A stretch of DNA of 25,839 bases from JBIOHJ01 sp044448905 (GTDB taxonomy: Bacteria > Bacteroidota > Bacteroidia > AKYH767-A > OLB10), in contig JBIOHJ010000035.1 in assembly GCA_044448905.1 (NCBI GenBank), positions 1-25,839 on the forward strand, in the 5' to 3' direction. The stretch's first letter is position 1. Each line of letters opens with the position of its first letter. The position numbers and the translations under genes are program-made. This document shows, one piece after another, positions 14,760 through 23,313 of the stretch. Below the pieces are notes generated by a model. That model saw only the letters and a program-made list of their open reading frames with translations. It was not told the origin of the DNA and searched no databases.

Positions 14760-17312
14760 TTATTGCATATTAGGAATACGAACAATAAAAGTACTTCCCT
14801 GAAACGGAATCGAATTTACTTTAATAGTTCCTTTAAGACGATTCAGAATTTCATGACAAATATACAACCCAAGCCCAGAACCCTCTGATTTCTCTGAGGC
14901 TCTTAGAAACATTTCAAAAATTTTATCAATATATTCCGGGGGTATTCCTTCGCCATTATCTTCAACTTTAATAACTCCTTCATGCTTATCCGAAGTAAAA
15001 GAAAACTTCACAAAGGGGTTCTGCTCATCCTGGCGGCTGTATTTATAAGCATTTGAAATAAGATTATTTATTATAGTATTCACTCTTAACCTGTCGGAAA
15101 AAAAGGGAGTTGAATTATTAATTGAAAGAGAAAATTTAATTTCTTTCCTGTCTGTCGTATGACTAAAATGACTTACCGCATTCTCAACCATCGCCTTTAT
15201 ATCCAATTGTTCAGGGATAATTTCAGTTCTTGCATTTCGTGAATAATCCAATATGTCTTTAATTGTCTCGTCCATATCGGTGATTATCTTTCTCATGATT
15301 CCATGATATTGCTGAAGCTCCTGCTTTGAATCAATATGATCCATTGATAAGTTCAGCAATCCTTCTAACGACAATAATGGCGCACGCAAATCGTGAGAAG
15401 TGCTGTAAACAAAGCGGTCGAGTTCGGAATTTATTTTTTTCAGCTCAATATTATTTTCCCTTAACTCCTCTTCAGAATTTTTTCTTTCGGTAATATCAAT
15501 TGCAATTCCATCTACCCTTATAAGTTTCCCGGTTTCGTCAAGGGTAGGGGCAATTTTACTTTCTAACCATCTTATTCCTTTACCCGGGTGGTTGATCCTG
15601 AACTCAATTGACACTGAACTACCGTTGTTGAGAAAAGTCCAGGCATCATTAAATTTATGTTTATCCTCTTCAACTACTACCTGGTACCACAAATTCCCGT
15701 GCGACATAAAATCTTTTTCGGGGTAACCGAAAACTTTTTCATTTCCGGGAGAAACATAAATCATCCGGTTATTTACTATATCGGAACCCCAGAATGAATT
15801 ATCAAATATATTTAATACTTTTTCGAGTTGGGTAGTAGTTGCTTTGAGTTTTTCCTGAGTTCTTTGCTCCAGCTCTTTATTTAACCGTGCTAAAGTTTCT
15901 TCAGTTTTTTTGCGGTCGGTAATATCATCTGAAATGCCAAGAAGGTAAGAGGGTAATCCATTTTTACCGGTAACAGGAATTTTCTTAGTGTGTAACCATC
16001 GTTCACCATTTGCTGTGGTTATCTTTTCCTCTTTGATGTCCAGTAATATTCCGTTCTTAATCACCTCTCGGTCTTTACTCACAAAAAAGTCGGCTTGTTC
16101 TTTTGGGAAAAAATCATAATCGTTTTTTCCAATTAAATCGTTGCGCTTATATCCTAATAATTTTTCTCCTGCAAGGTTGAAGCGAACAAACCGCAATTCC
16201 TCGGCATCTTTTACAAAAATCATATCGGGTATGTTTTCGAGAAGGGCATTGAGGAAAAAATTATTCTCTTTCAGTTCATCTTCTGCTTTTTTGCGGTCGG
16301 TAATGTCGCGGGCAATAGCATAGAGTTTCCCGGTAACCGGATCAGGGGTTGTGTTCCAGTCAAACCACAAATAACTACCATCTTTTTTGCGATAGCGATT
16401 CACAAAATTTGTGGTCAGTGCCCCGGTTTTAAGTTTTTCCATTTCCCGAAGTGTGGGACCAATATCATCGGGATGGATAAAACTTAAAAATTTGCTTTCG
16501 AACAATTCCTTTTCAGAATAACCCAATCTCTTTTCAAAGTTGGGATTAATAATTTCGAAATATCCCTGCACATTTGCAATGCATACAAAATCATTGTTGT
16601 TTGTGAAAAAATGTTTGTATTCTTTTAGCTTTTCTTCGGTGTATTGCAGATTTAATTTTTTATTGACAGAGAAAATTAAGAAGCCGACTATTAATATTAA
16701 AATAACAGAAACACCTAATACAGTGTTTATGGCAACCCGCTCATCTTTAATATAATTTTCGGTTGCGGTTATTTTGCTATGCGTTTGCCGCACAATAAAC
16801 TCTGTAAGCTCTTCGACAGCATTGCTGTAGTTTAACCGGGAAATTTCCTGTACGCTTATATAATAATCAAAAGCCTTCTGTCTTTGATTTGAAGCGCTGA
16901 TTTTTATTAATTCTGCACGTGTTGCCGCATTAATTTTTCTTAATGATAATACAGTATCCAGGTAAGCCTGCTCCTCTTTGGTTTTAACCAGCTTTTTATA
17001 TTCAGAGAAAATAGCATCATTTGCCCGGAGGGCTTTATAAAGCTTCTTCTCTTCTTCACCCATCATCATCTCAGAATAAGCAAGCACGTGACGGAACTGC
17101 GCGCTCTGAATGGTATTAAAATTTTTTCTGAGCTGATTCATTAATTCGAGCTTGCGCGTGGATTCATCAGAGATTTCTTTATATCTCTTTATGCTTTGAT
17201 TGGTAAGCTCCACTATGGGGTATATGTTGTAACCTACTGCAATACATACAAGGAGATAAATTGCTACCAGCACTCTGCCCGCAGTAAACTTTTTGAAAAA
17301 ACTTAATTTCAT
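14760..17312 (-). CDS. Membrane sensor histidine kinase with three PAS domains
   Basis: Protein of 850 aa. Membrane helix 1 (about 13-32) and helix 2 (about 194-216) flank a helical periplasmic domain of the 4HB_MCP type (33-193). There follow PAS1 (about 229-345), PAS2 (350-470) and PAS3 (495-615), the first two ending in ITDRKKAE/T and the third in ITERKNSE, PAC-type ends typical of this class. A coiled coil leads to HisKA (about 630-695) with the phosphoacceptor His in STSHDLRAPLLSLEG. The HATPase domain (about 740-848) has the N box NNLISNAYKYS, G1 VEDNGEGIPPEY and G2 GSGLGLYIC. All catalytic motifs are intact. It is followed directly by its receiver. The signal sensed is unknown. Confidence 0.95.
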   Translation of the reverse strand: MKLSFFKKFTAGRVLVAIYLLVCIAVGYNIYPIVELTNQSIKRYKEISDESTRKLELMNQLRKNFNTIQSAQFRHVLAYSEMMMGEEEKKLYKALRANDAIFSEYKKLVKTKEEQAYLDTVLSLRKINAATRAELIKISASNQRQKAFDYYISVQEISRLNYSNAVEELTEFIVRQTHSKITATENYIKDERVAINTVLGVSVILILIVGFLIFSVNKKLNLQYTEEKLKEYKHFFTNNNDFVCIANVQGYFEIINPNFEKRLGYSEKELFESKFLSFIHPDDIGPTLREMEKLKTGALTTNFVNRYRKKDGSYLWFDWNTTPDPVTGKLYAIARDITDRKKAEDELKENNFFLNALLENIPDMIFVKDAEELRFVRFNLAGEKLLGYKRNDLIGKNDYDFFPKEQADFFVSKDREVIKNGILLDIKEEKITTANGERWLHTKKIPVTGKNGLPSYLLGISDDITDRKKTEETLARLNKELEQRTQEKLKATTTQLEKVLNIFDNSFWGSDIVNNRMIYVSPGNEKVFGYPEKDFMSHGNLWYQVVVEEDKHKFNDAWTFLNNGSSVSIEFRINHPGKGIRWLESKIAPTLDETGKLIRVDGIAIDITERKNSEEELRENNIELKKINSELDRFVYSTSHDLRAPLLSLEGLLNLSMDHIDSKQELQQYHGIMRKIITDMDETIKDILDYSRNARTEIIPEQLDIKAMVENAVSHFSHTTDRKEIKFSLSINNSTPFFSDRLRVNTIINNLISNAYKYSRQDEQNPFVKFSFTSDKHEGVIKVEDNGEGIPPEYIDKIFEMFLRASEKSEGSGLGLYICHEILNRLKGTIKVNSIPFQGSTFIVRIPNMQ

Positions 17313-17391
17313 GAGCAGGATAATTTTAGCGCACAGAGGGGAAAAGAAAACGAAGGGAAAGAAAAAAATGAGGCAAGAAAAAAGTTTTGTT

Positions 17392-19443
17392 TCATTCCTT
17401 CACAACTTTCCTTGTCGCACTGTATTTATCATTGATGAACGTAACAAAATAAATTCCCTGCGGGAGCGCGCTGATGTCGAGTGTTGTTTCTTCTTTAAAT
17501 TGTTTTGTGAGAAGCTGCCGCCCTAAAGAATTCTGAAGCATAACGGTTGTGTTAGCTGTTTTTGCCTCAGCCTGAATGAATAATAAATTGGCTGCGGGAT
17601 TGGGATAAACAGAAAATTGAGCGGCAGCAGCCAATTCCTCCGTGCCAACGGTGCTGCAGGTGCCGGGCATGTTCGCGTCCATCCATGTAACGCGGTCGAT
17701 TATCCACTGCTTCGTGTTATCAATTTCTTCCTGGTATGTATTGGCAAGCGGTGCGGGATTGGGCCATACATAGGTTCCTAAAATAGCCCATTGAGTAAAA
17801 TGCCGCTGCTGCGCTTCATCCAAAAGTGTTTGTATGCTGTCGATGTAATTAAAAATATAAGCGGTGTCTAGTATGGTGCTTCGTAAAGATGTCCACCGGC
17901 ATTTAAGGTGGTTACGGAACTGGGTGTCGAGCATGAGACGTTTCCACCAGAACGGAACATCGGCCTGGCAGTAATCGGTAATGCGGTATGCCCAAAAAGA
18001 AGGGGAGGCGTTATTGCAATAATCGGCATTGCGCCAGGCAAGATTAAAATCCCACACGGGGCCCATTTTCAATAAGCCGCCATTGCTTCCTTTATCCTTG
18101 TAAAAAAAAGTTGACAAACGGTAACCATCTACGTTTTTACTGACTTCATTGTTTATAAAAAAATCGATGAACGAATTTTCATCGGCATAATGCCGCCACC
18201 CGATTAACGGATCGGTAAAGGTTGGCGAAGCCATTGCGTCTTCAAAGCTGTCCACATACATTTGAATATAGTTTTGTTGCTGCGCTACAATATCTGACGG
18301 CTTCGGATACACGCATTGGAAATTGATAATATTGTTCCATGGATTGACTGGATCGGGAGGATAAGACGAAGTCCAGTAGGGACCATCCACCCAGTCAACT
18401 TTTACAATATAACCCCCGGTAACATCGTCACCGGATGTATCGGCAGCAGTCATCTTGGCTATATGCACACGGTTAGAGTCGCGCTTAACGGTTTCGGTAA
18501 TTTCATAAATGCCTTTATACTCACCGTTCAAAACAAGCTCGCAGAATTTTCCACGCACCGCATATTGTCCAATGTCATTTGAAAGCATGTAAGTAAGCCG
18601 GTTACGCATGCACGATTTGTCGGTATAGGGAGCATATAAAATCCAGTCATTTTCAGGAGGCATGCCGAGCAGTGAAGTATTGAGGTTGTTTCCTGCAGTA
18701 TCGCGCGTTTCAAAACCATATTGTTTTTGCGGAAAGGATTGTGAACTGTGACCGCGGGTTTCAATGCCAATCATGCCGTCATAATTATTAAACGGGTCGG
18801 TAATGTAATTGCGTACACCCGGGCCGTTATCAATAATTCCCATGTGAGCGGTTATTTTCGGGTCGTTAATAATTGATTGGCCAAAAGTATTTATCACTAC
18901 AATGGGGAGGCTGGAAGAATCCAAACCAAAATAACCGGCAGGGCTGTTGCTGAAAACAATCAGCCAATTGTAGAGGATTCCAAAATCCGCAAACGGATAG
19001 GTATCCTGGATATGAAGCCGCCAGATGCCGTTGGGATTCTGACCATTATTAACCACTCCAATCTGTCCCTGCGGGCGAAAATTGCCGGTAAAAGGAGGTG
19101 TGCCTTGTACAATGCTGAGTGCTGCTGTTTGATTAAAGCAGGTGTTTATATAATCATCCCCATCGCCACCATTACCCGAAGTTAAAAGCGCCTGTGTTCC
19201 ATCAGGAGCGATAAGGGTAATGTCGAGGTCGCTGTCCCATGTATGGGTAAGGTTTATGCAAACGGTTTCGAGACCAAAATTTGCCGTATCAATTGTATTG
19301 GGCAAGCCGCTAACGGTAATCAGGAAATCAATGCTATTTCCGTCATCGGGAATGGTATCGCCAAGACCGCCAAAACCCTGTGCAGGCAATTGCTGAGAAA
19401 AGAAAAATAAAATGCAGGCTGGCAGAAAGTATTTTTTAAGCAT
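17392..19443 (-). CDS. Secreted CotH-kinase-like protein with P domain and T9SS sorting signal
   Basis: Protein of 683 aa with a signal peptide (FLPACILFFFSQQLPAQ). The domains are: a proprotein-convertase P domain (about 30-175; LTHTWDSDLDITLIAPDGT, PNGIWRLHIQDT), a CotH-like kinase fold (about 180-560; IGIETRGHSSQSFPQKQYGF, LNGEYKGIYEITETVKRD, NVDGYRLSTFFYKD, GPVWDFNLAWRN), and a C-terminal T9SS type-A domain (about 612-683; YPNPAANLLFIQ, GIYFVTF, final basic K-V-V-K-E). The protein should be exported and anchored at, or released from, the cell surface by type IX secretion. CotH of Bacillus phosphorylates spore-coat proteins; activity here is unproven. P domain plus CotH plus T9SS is a Bacteroidota-style combination. 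Its 5' neighbour is the ATP-grasp-like gene, 59 bp away. Confidence 0.92.
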   Translation of the reverse strand: MLKKYFLPACILFFFSQQLPAQGFGGLGDTIPDDGNSIDFLITVSGLPNTIDTANFGLETVCINLTHTWDSDLDITLIAPDGTQALLTSGNGGDGDDYINTCFNQTAALSIVQGTPPFTGNFRPQGQIGVVNNGQNPNGIWRLHIQDTYPFADFGILYNWLIVFSNSPAGYFGLDSSSLPIVVINTFGQSIINDPKITAHMGIIDNGPGVRNYITDPFNNYDGMIGIETRGHSSQSFPQKQYGFETRDTAGNNLNTSLLGMPPENDWILYAPYTDKSCMRNRLTYMLSNDIGQYAVRGKFCELVLNGEYKGIYEITETVKRDSNRVHIAKMTAADTSGDDVTGGYIVKVDWVDGPYWTSSYPPDPVNPWNNIINFQCVYPKPSDIVAQQQNYIQMYVDSFEDAMASPTFTDPLIGWRHYADENSFIDFFINNEVSKNVDGYRLSTFFYKDKGSNGGLLKMGPVWDFNLAWRNADYCNNASPSFWAYRITDYCQADVPFWWKRLMLDTQFRNHLKCRWTSLRSTILDTAYIFNYIDSIQTLLDEAQQRHFTQWAILGTYVWPNPAPLANTYQEEIDNTKQWIIDRVTWMDANMPGTCSTVGTEELAAAAQFSVYPNPAANLLFIQAEAKTANTTVMLQNSLGRQLLTKQFKEETTLDISALPQGIYFVTFINDKYSATRKVVKE

Positions 19444-19502
19444 CAGGGAGGGGTGAAATTAATGAGAGGTAAAGTTAGAAAATAGTTTTCGTTGGGGCTC
19501 AA

Positions 19503-20690
19503 TTACACTTCAAAGAATGCAACCGAACCGCCAACCCATGTTTTGTTGAGGTTGTTTTTTACACCTATCATTTCGCCTCTGCTTAACCGTGCCATATTAA
19601 TGACGGGCTGGGGTTTTGGCTTGCCAAGCTCCCAAATATATAATATGCGTAATTCTACTTTAACAGGATCATCGGTGGATTGAAGGACGGGTTCGTATTT
19701 TACTTTTTTCTGAAGTAAGTAATTTTCGGGATCAGTTATTTTATCAATGTCATTTTTTGCGACATGAAATTTTATGCCGCTGCCGGAGAATGAGAACAGT
19801 GGTTTTAAAACATAATTTTCCAAATCAGGAGGAATGGATTTTAATTCATTCAGAAAAAAACATTGCGGAACATATTTACTTTTTAACCGGGGCATTAAAT
19901 ACTTGCTGATGCGGAAAAACCAGTTGGGATGTCCTGCCCATTCCACGTTCACCTCATCGGTGAGGTTAAAATTTAATTTCAGGTCATTTCGTTTTAACAA
20001 TTCATCAAAAATAACACGATTGTAAATGCGGTGAACCGGAATCTTTTTTTCATCATTTAAATAAAAAAGATTTTTTCCCTCTTTAATTATTTTGCTGATG
20101 CAAACGGATTTTATTCCAAGCATTTTTTGGGTGAGAAGAAAATCAATGTATGTGTTTTGCTTTTCGGGCTCGATTTCGAGAAGAATAACATTTTCGGGAG
20201 AATGGTCGCCTACAATATTTTTTTTAAGTAACGCAATATATTCTCCTTCATTCACATTAAATAAATGTGAGTAATTATCCGGAGCATAAAAATGCTGCTT
20301 GTATTTTTTTGCGACATAATGCTGCCAGCCGAACAGTGAAGGGAACCCCTGCAATTCGATTAGCTGCGGAATAATTTCTCCGCTCTCAGTTTTACAGATT
20401 CCAAAATCAAGAGCGAGGAATAATGTTTGCCCTGTTTCGTTGGGAACATCAAGCTGTGCGGGAATGGCTTTGGCTGTAATTTTTTTTAAATCATTTGCAG
20501 TCAGGAACGAAATGATTTCATCGCACGCGTCAAAAATTATTTTTTTAAAATCTGCAGGAACAAAAACCGGTGATTCGGCCACGCGAAACGGAATAGTATA
20601 ATTAAATTCGGAATTCATCTCAGCAAGAAAAGTACGATACTTTTCTTCGGAGAACATGCTGTTGTATTTTTTCCGGATTGCGGGAATCAT
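19503..20690 (-). CDS. ATP-grasp-like protein of unknown function
   Basis: Protein of 395 aa from the ATG at 20690. The frame extends 23 codons upstream, but MIPAIRKKYN is a cleaner start. Visible elements are an acidic, structured N-terminal half with IIPQLIELQGFPSLFGW (about 107-122), a strand-loop lysine NYVLKPLFSFSGSGIKF (292-308) resembling the ATP-grasp nucleotide-binding segment, VELRILYIW (345-353) and a closing MARLSRGEMIGVKNN...WVGGSV (366-390) like the metal-binding R...N of ATP-grasp ligases. I do not recognise a named family. A carboxylate-amine ligase activity is an inference from these motifs. It is cytoplasmic (no signal peptide). It is divergent from the Spy-like gene and may be co-transcribed with the CotH gene that follows. 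Confidence 0.65.
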   Translation of the reverse strand: MIPAIRKKYNSMFSEEKYRTFLAEMNSEFNYTIPFRVAESPVFVPADFKKIIFDACDEIISFLTANDLKKITAKAIPAQLDVPNETGQTLFLALDFGICKTESGEIIPQLIELQGFPSLFGWQHYVAKKYKQHFYAPDNYSHLFNVNEGEYIALLKKNIVGDHSPENVILLEIEPEKQNTYIDFLLTQKMLGIKSVCISKIIKEGKNLFYLNDEKKIPVHRIYNRVIFDELLKRNDLKLNFNLTDEVNVEWAGHPNWFFRISKYLMPRLKSKYVPQCFFLNELKSIPPDLENYVLKPLFSFSGSGIKFHVAKNDIDKITDPENYLLQKKVKYEPVLQSTDDPVKVELRILYIWELGKPKPQPVINMARLSRGEMIGVKNNLNKTWVGGSVAFFEV

Positions 20691-20814
20691 TTTGCAAATA
20701 AAAGCAATTGGCAATTGTTGATTTGGAATGCAGGTGTCGATGATGGGACAGATAAACACTAAACATCTTATATATTTTAATTATATCTTCAGACTCTAGT
20801 AAGTAGTTTTGGGC

Positions 20815-21258
20815 ATGAAGAAATTTATAAGCTCATTATTATTTACTGCCACATTTTTTATTTGTGGTGGCAGTGCGTTTAGCCAGGCAGGTGTTGGCAT
20901 TGGCACCGGTGGATTCGGAATAGGAATGCATGTTCCGCTTAACAGCAAGAAAGCACAGCGCAATAAAAATCTTGATAAGCAAGTTGATCAACTTAAGCAC
21001 GATCTTAATCTGAATGATGAACAGGTAGTAAAAGTGCGCAGCTTACTTATTGAGAGAGAACGTTCGCACAACGGTGGTGGAAAGAACGCAATGGCGAAGG
21101 AACAATTTAACCTGCGCATGCAGGAAATACTTACTACTGAACAATACACAAAATTCAATGAGCCGAAACAGCAAAAGCGCGAAGGGAAAGAAGAAGTTAA
21201 AGATGAAAAGAAAAAAGAACCCACGCCTCCTGAAGAATGGGATGATGTTTACCGGTAA
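20815..21258 (+). CDS. Spy/CpxP-like periplasmic protein
   Basis: Protein of 147 aa from the ATG at 20815 (a TTG six bases earlier is in frame but not needed). It has a signal peptide (KKFISSLLFTATFFICGGSAFS), then a Gly-rich mature start (VGIGTGGFGIGM). The helical segment has LNLNDEQVVKVRSLLIERE followed later by MQEILTTEQYTKF, the paired LTxxQ-type pattern of Spy/CpxP chaperones and heavy-metal-resistance-like proteins. The C-terminus is very charged (Lys/Glu, then PTPPEEWDDVYR). The likely role is a periplasmic chaperone or envelope-stress buffer, inferred from the helix motif only. Confidence 0.65.
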   Translation: MKKFISSLLFTATFFICGGSAFSQAGVGIGTGGFGIGMHVPLNSKKAQRNKNLDKQVDQLKHDLNLNDEQVVKVRSLLIERERSHNGGGKNAMAKEQFNLRMQEILTTEQYTKFNEPKQQKREGKEEVKDEKKKEPTPPEEWDDVYR

Positions 21259-21279
21259 TAATTACAATCTGTAAATAAT

Positions 21280-21486
21280 CTATAAAATCACTCCATCACT
21301 GATGAGTGCATCCATCATCTCACGCTTCAGATTTAAACTGTCGTTACGGTTGAATTTGGTTGCCTTGCCATTCTTACCCTGATGGAAAATTTTTATTGTA
21401 ACCTCCTGGTTATCTGACCAGAATTCATAATAAAAAGTTTTCTCCTCTATTTTTACATTGCCGTCACTAACCTTTTTTATTTCCAT
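21280..21486 (-). CDS. Small hypothetical protein (68 aa)
   Basis: Soluble, unfamiliar protein with a plausible beta-strand pattern (EEKTFYYEFWSDNQEVTIKIF) followed by a charged helix (NRNDSLNLKREMMDALISDG). No signal peptide, Cys or known motif. It converges on the Spy-like gene with a 21-bp gap. The ATG at 21486 is the only reasonable start. The composition suggests a real gene, but no function can be assigned. Confidence 0.5.
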   Translation of the reverse strand: MEIKKVSDGNVKIEEKTFYYEFWSDNQEVTIKIFHQGKNGKATKFNRNDSLNLKREMMDALISDGVIL

Positions 21487-21560
21487 ATCCTGATTTTTTT
21501 TAGTGCTTCTGATAATTCAAAATGATGTTCCCTAAAAACTTAAGGCAGAAAAAAAACTGA

Positions 21561-21893
21561 TTAATTTCCTTCGATTGACAAAATAAATTTATTGCTCAGA
21601 TTGAATTTGAAATGGCTTGCCTTAATCATCTCTTTTGTAATTTCATATTCATTTAAAGCCCGGGCAAAATCGCGCGCAACCGAAGAAGTATTTTTATTGA
21701 TAATCAAGCGCCCTTGTTTCATTTCGAGGTTAAACTGAAACCTGGCATTTTTCTTCTGGCTTGCATTTTCAAAATCAATTTTGTCCATGCCGATCTGCTG
21801 CAATTCGTTTTTTTTCACAGCACTTTTCATTTTCATAATAATTACCGGCAGGTATTTATTCCAAACCATTTGATAAATTTTTGTATCGCTCAT
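21561..21893 (-). CDS. Hypothetical protein (110 aa)
   Basis: Soluble basic protein of unknown family. The first half is helical (YQMVWNKYLPVIIMKMKSAV). The second half has two beta-like strands (RFQFNLEMKQGRLIINK, HFKFNLSNKFILSIEG) around a helix (VARDFARALNEYEITKEMIK). It reads like a compact folded domain and has good codon structure. It lies in the same direction as the 68-aa gene 74 bp downstream. Function unknown. Confidence 0.6.
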   Translation of the reverse strand: MSDTKIYQMVWNKYLPVIIMKMKSAVKKNELQQIGMDKIDFENASQKKNARFQFNLEMKQGRLIINKNTSSVARDFARALNEYEITKEMIKASHFKFNLSNKFILSIEGN

Positions 21894-22041
21894 AGTAATG
21901 GGTGCTCTGTTAAAGTACTCTTAAAACCGGGTGCAAGTTAGCTTAAACTGTCGAAGCATGCGCAAAAAATGAATAATATATTCCGAAATAGATAGAAAAT
22001 GGAATTTTTCTTAATAATTCCCTTCGGTTTTAACCTCCGGA

Positions 22042-22653
22042 TTATGAAAAGGTTATGCCGTGATTTTTCCTTTTCCACTTTTCAAGTTCAAGATTAGCGA
22101 AAGGTAATGGCAAAACGTGGGTTCCGATTTTTTTTCTTGTTGAGTCTGAAACCTGTGCAACAAAATTTTGCATAAGCTTTGCCTCCGTTTGTTCGGGATT
22201 CATTGTTGAAATATAATGAACAAAAAGTTGGTTAAGATTTTTCAATGTTTTAATCCAGTGCCCGCCAGCATGGGGTTTGGTGTCGCCAAGCTCAGTTTTA
22301 TAATATTGGAGCATACGTCTTTTAAGCCCCCCGCTGCATTCAGTCTGACCAATGTAAATAATGCTTTCATCGGGAAGCCAAAAACGGTTTAGCCGTTGTT
22401 TTAATTCAGCAACCGTTGGGTTTGGTGAACCATCAATACAAATGGTTTTTACTTTATTAATCCAAATCCGCAATTTGTTTTCATCAATAGGGGCGGCAGC
22501 AAAGTGATTTGAATTTGCATCAGGCTTTGAAGAGGTAGAAACGATATAAATACCAACCGAAGAGTTGTCAATCGGCTCACCCCAATGAATTGTACGAAGG
22601 CGGTTTGAATTAAGCCCGGCTGATTTTAAAAGTTCACAAATGGAAGTTGCCAT
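22042..22653 (-). CDS. GIY-YIG-like nuclease-fold protein with a long insert
   Basis: Protein of 203 aa. VGIYIVS (33-39) provides the GIY strand and IIYIGQTE (98-105) the YIG strand, but 63 residues separate them, against the usual 10 to 20. After YIG come the helix with conserved arginine (GLKRRMLQYY, 109-118), AGGHWIKTL and a late glutamate (EAKLMQNF, Glu157) fitting the metal-binding residue. The insert contains HFAAAPIDENKLRIWINKVKT and a WLPDE linker. It could be a compact endonuclease or a substrate-binding protein using the fold. It follows the cold-shock gene on the same strand by 39 bp. No restriction or mobile partner is adjacent. Confidence 0.75.
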   Translation of the reverse strand: MATSICELLKSAGLNSNRLRTIHWGEPIDNSSVGIYIVSTSSKPDANSNHFAAAPIDENKLRIWINKVKTICIDGSPNPTVAELKQRLNRFWLPDESIIYIGQTECSGGLKRRMLQYYKTELGDTKPHAGGHWIKTLKNLNQLFVHYISTMNPEQTEAKLMQNFVAQVSDSTRKKIGTHVLPLPFANLELEKWKRKNHGITFS

Positions 22654-22692
22654 TAAGCCATGCTGAATCAGGAAATAATAAAAATAAGGTTT

Positions 22693-23148
22693 TTAAATAA
22701 TCACTTTTACATTTACAGCATTGTTTCCTCTTTGTCCTGCTTCAATTTCAAATGTTACCTTGTCATTCTCTTTTACAGGATTTTCAAGAGTGCTTATATG
22801 CACAAAAACACTTTCCTGAGTCTTAAGGTCTTTAATAAATCCGTAACCTTTGGAATCATTAAAAAAAGTTACGGTTCCTTGCCTGATAATATCAGCCGGG
22901 TCAACAGGCTCCTGTTTGGGAACACCAAGCTGGATATCGTCAGCTTTTATTGTTTGCTTTTTAGCCGGATCCGGAGGTGTTGATGAAATCCGCCCGAATT
23001 CATCCACATAGGCGATCATATCTTCAAATCCTTTTCCTTTATTGTTATTGGCTTTGCGTTCTTCTTTCCTTTGCTCTTTATCTTTCCTTTTGCTAAGCCT
23101 TTTCTTTTCCATATTTTTTTTGCCGGAAGTTGCGTGTGATTTTGCCAT
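22693..23148 (-). CDS. Cold-shock-domain RNA-binding protein with basic N-terminal extension
   Basis: Protein of 151 aa. The first ~40 residues are extremely basic (KKNMEKKRLSKRKDKEQRKE), followed by a linker. The cold-shock domain is at about 89-150: GTVTFFNDSKGYGFIKD with RNP1 KGYGFI (100-105) and RNP2 VFVHI (114-118). It probably binds single-stranded RNA or DNA. The basic tail resembles that of other Bacteroidota CSD proteins and may add ribosome or RNA affinity. A good TAnnTTTG promoter lies 35 bp upstream. It is divergent from the NYN-LOTUS gene and near the RRM gene. Confidence 0.93.
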   Translation of the reverse strand: MAKSHATSGKKNMEKKRLSKRKDKEQRKEERKANNNKGKGFEDMIAYVDEFGRISSTPPDPAKKQTIKADDIQLGVPKQEPVDPADIIRQGTVTFFNDSKGYGFIKDLKTQESVFVHISTLENPVKENDKVTFEIEAGQRGNNAVNVKVII

Positions 23149-23182
23149 TATTTCTTTTTTAAGTTTACAGATCAGTTCACGT

Positions 23183-23209
23183 CAAAGGTAGTTTTTAATT
23201 TCTTACCAA
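23183..23209 (-). promoter_or_regulatory. Predicted promoter for the cold-shock gene
   Basis: On the minus strand, TTG (23207-23209) and TACCTTTG (23183-23190) are separated by 16 bases. The -7 box matches TAnnTTTG exactly; the spacing is slightly short. The leader would be about 30 bases. Confidence 0.5.
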
Positions 23210-23259
23210 CTGAACATCGTTTCATTTGCTTATTATTTTCTTCAATGAAAAAAAAATTG

Positions 23260-23267
23260 TATGTTTG
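23260..23267 (+). promoter_or_regulatory. Candidate -7 box for the NYN-LOTUS gene
   Basis: TATGTTTG matches TAnnTTTG and would give a leader of about 40 bases before the ATG at 23314. A TTG lies 31 bases upstream, too far, so only the -7 part is supported. Confidence 0.4.
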
Positions 23268-23313
23268 AAGGAAATGGTTTTATTTCCTGCTAAAAAAATA
23301 GTAATCTGAATTT

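Noticed and set aside
20804..20811. TAGTTTTG as the promoter of the Spy-like gene
   Set aside because: It matches TAnnTTTG but lies only three bases before the ATG, leaving almost no room for a transcript start.
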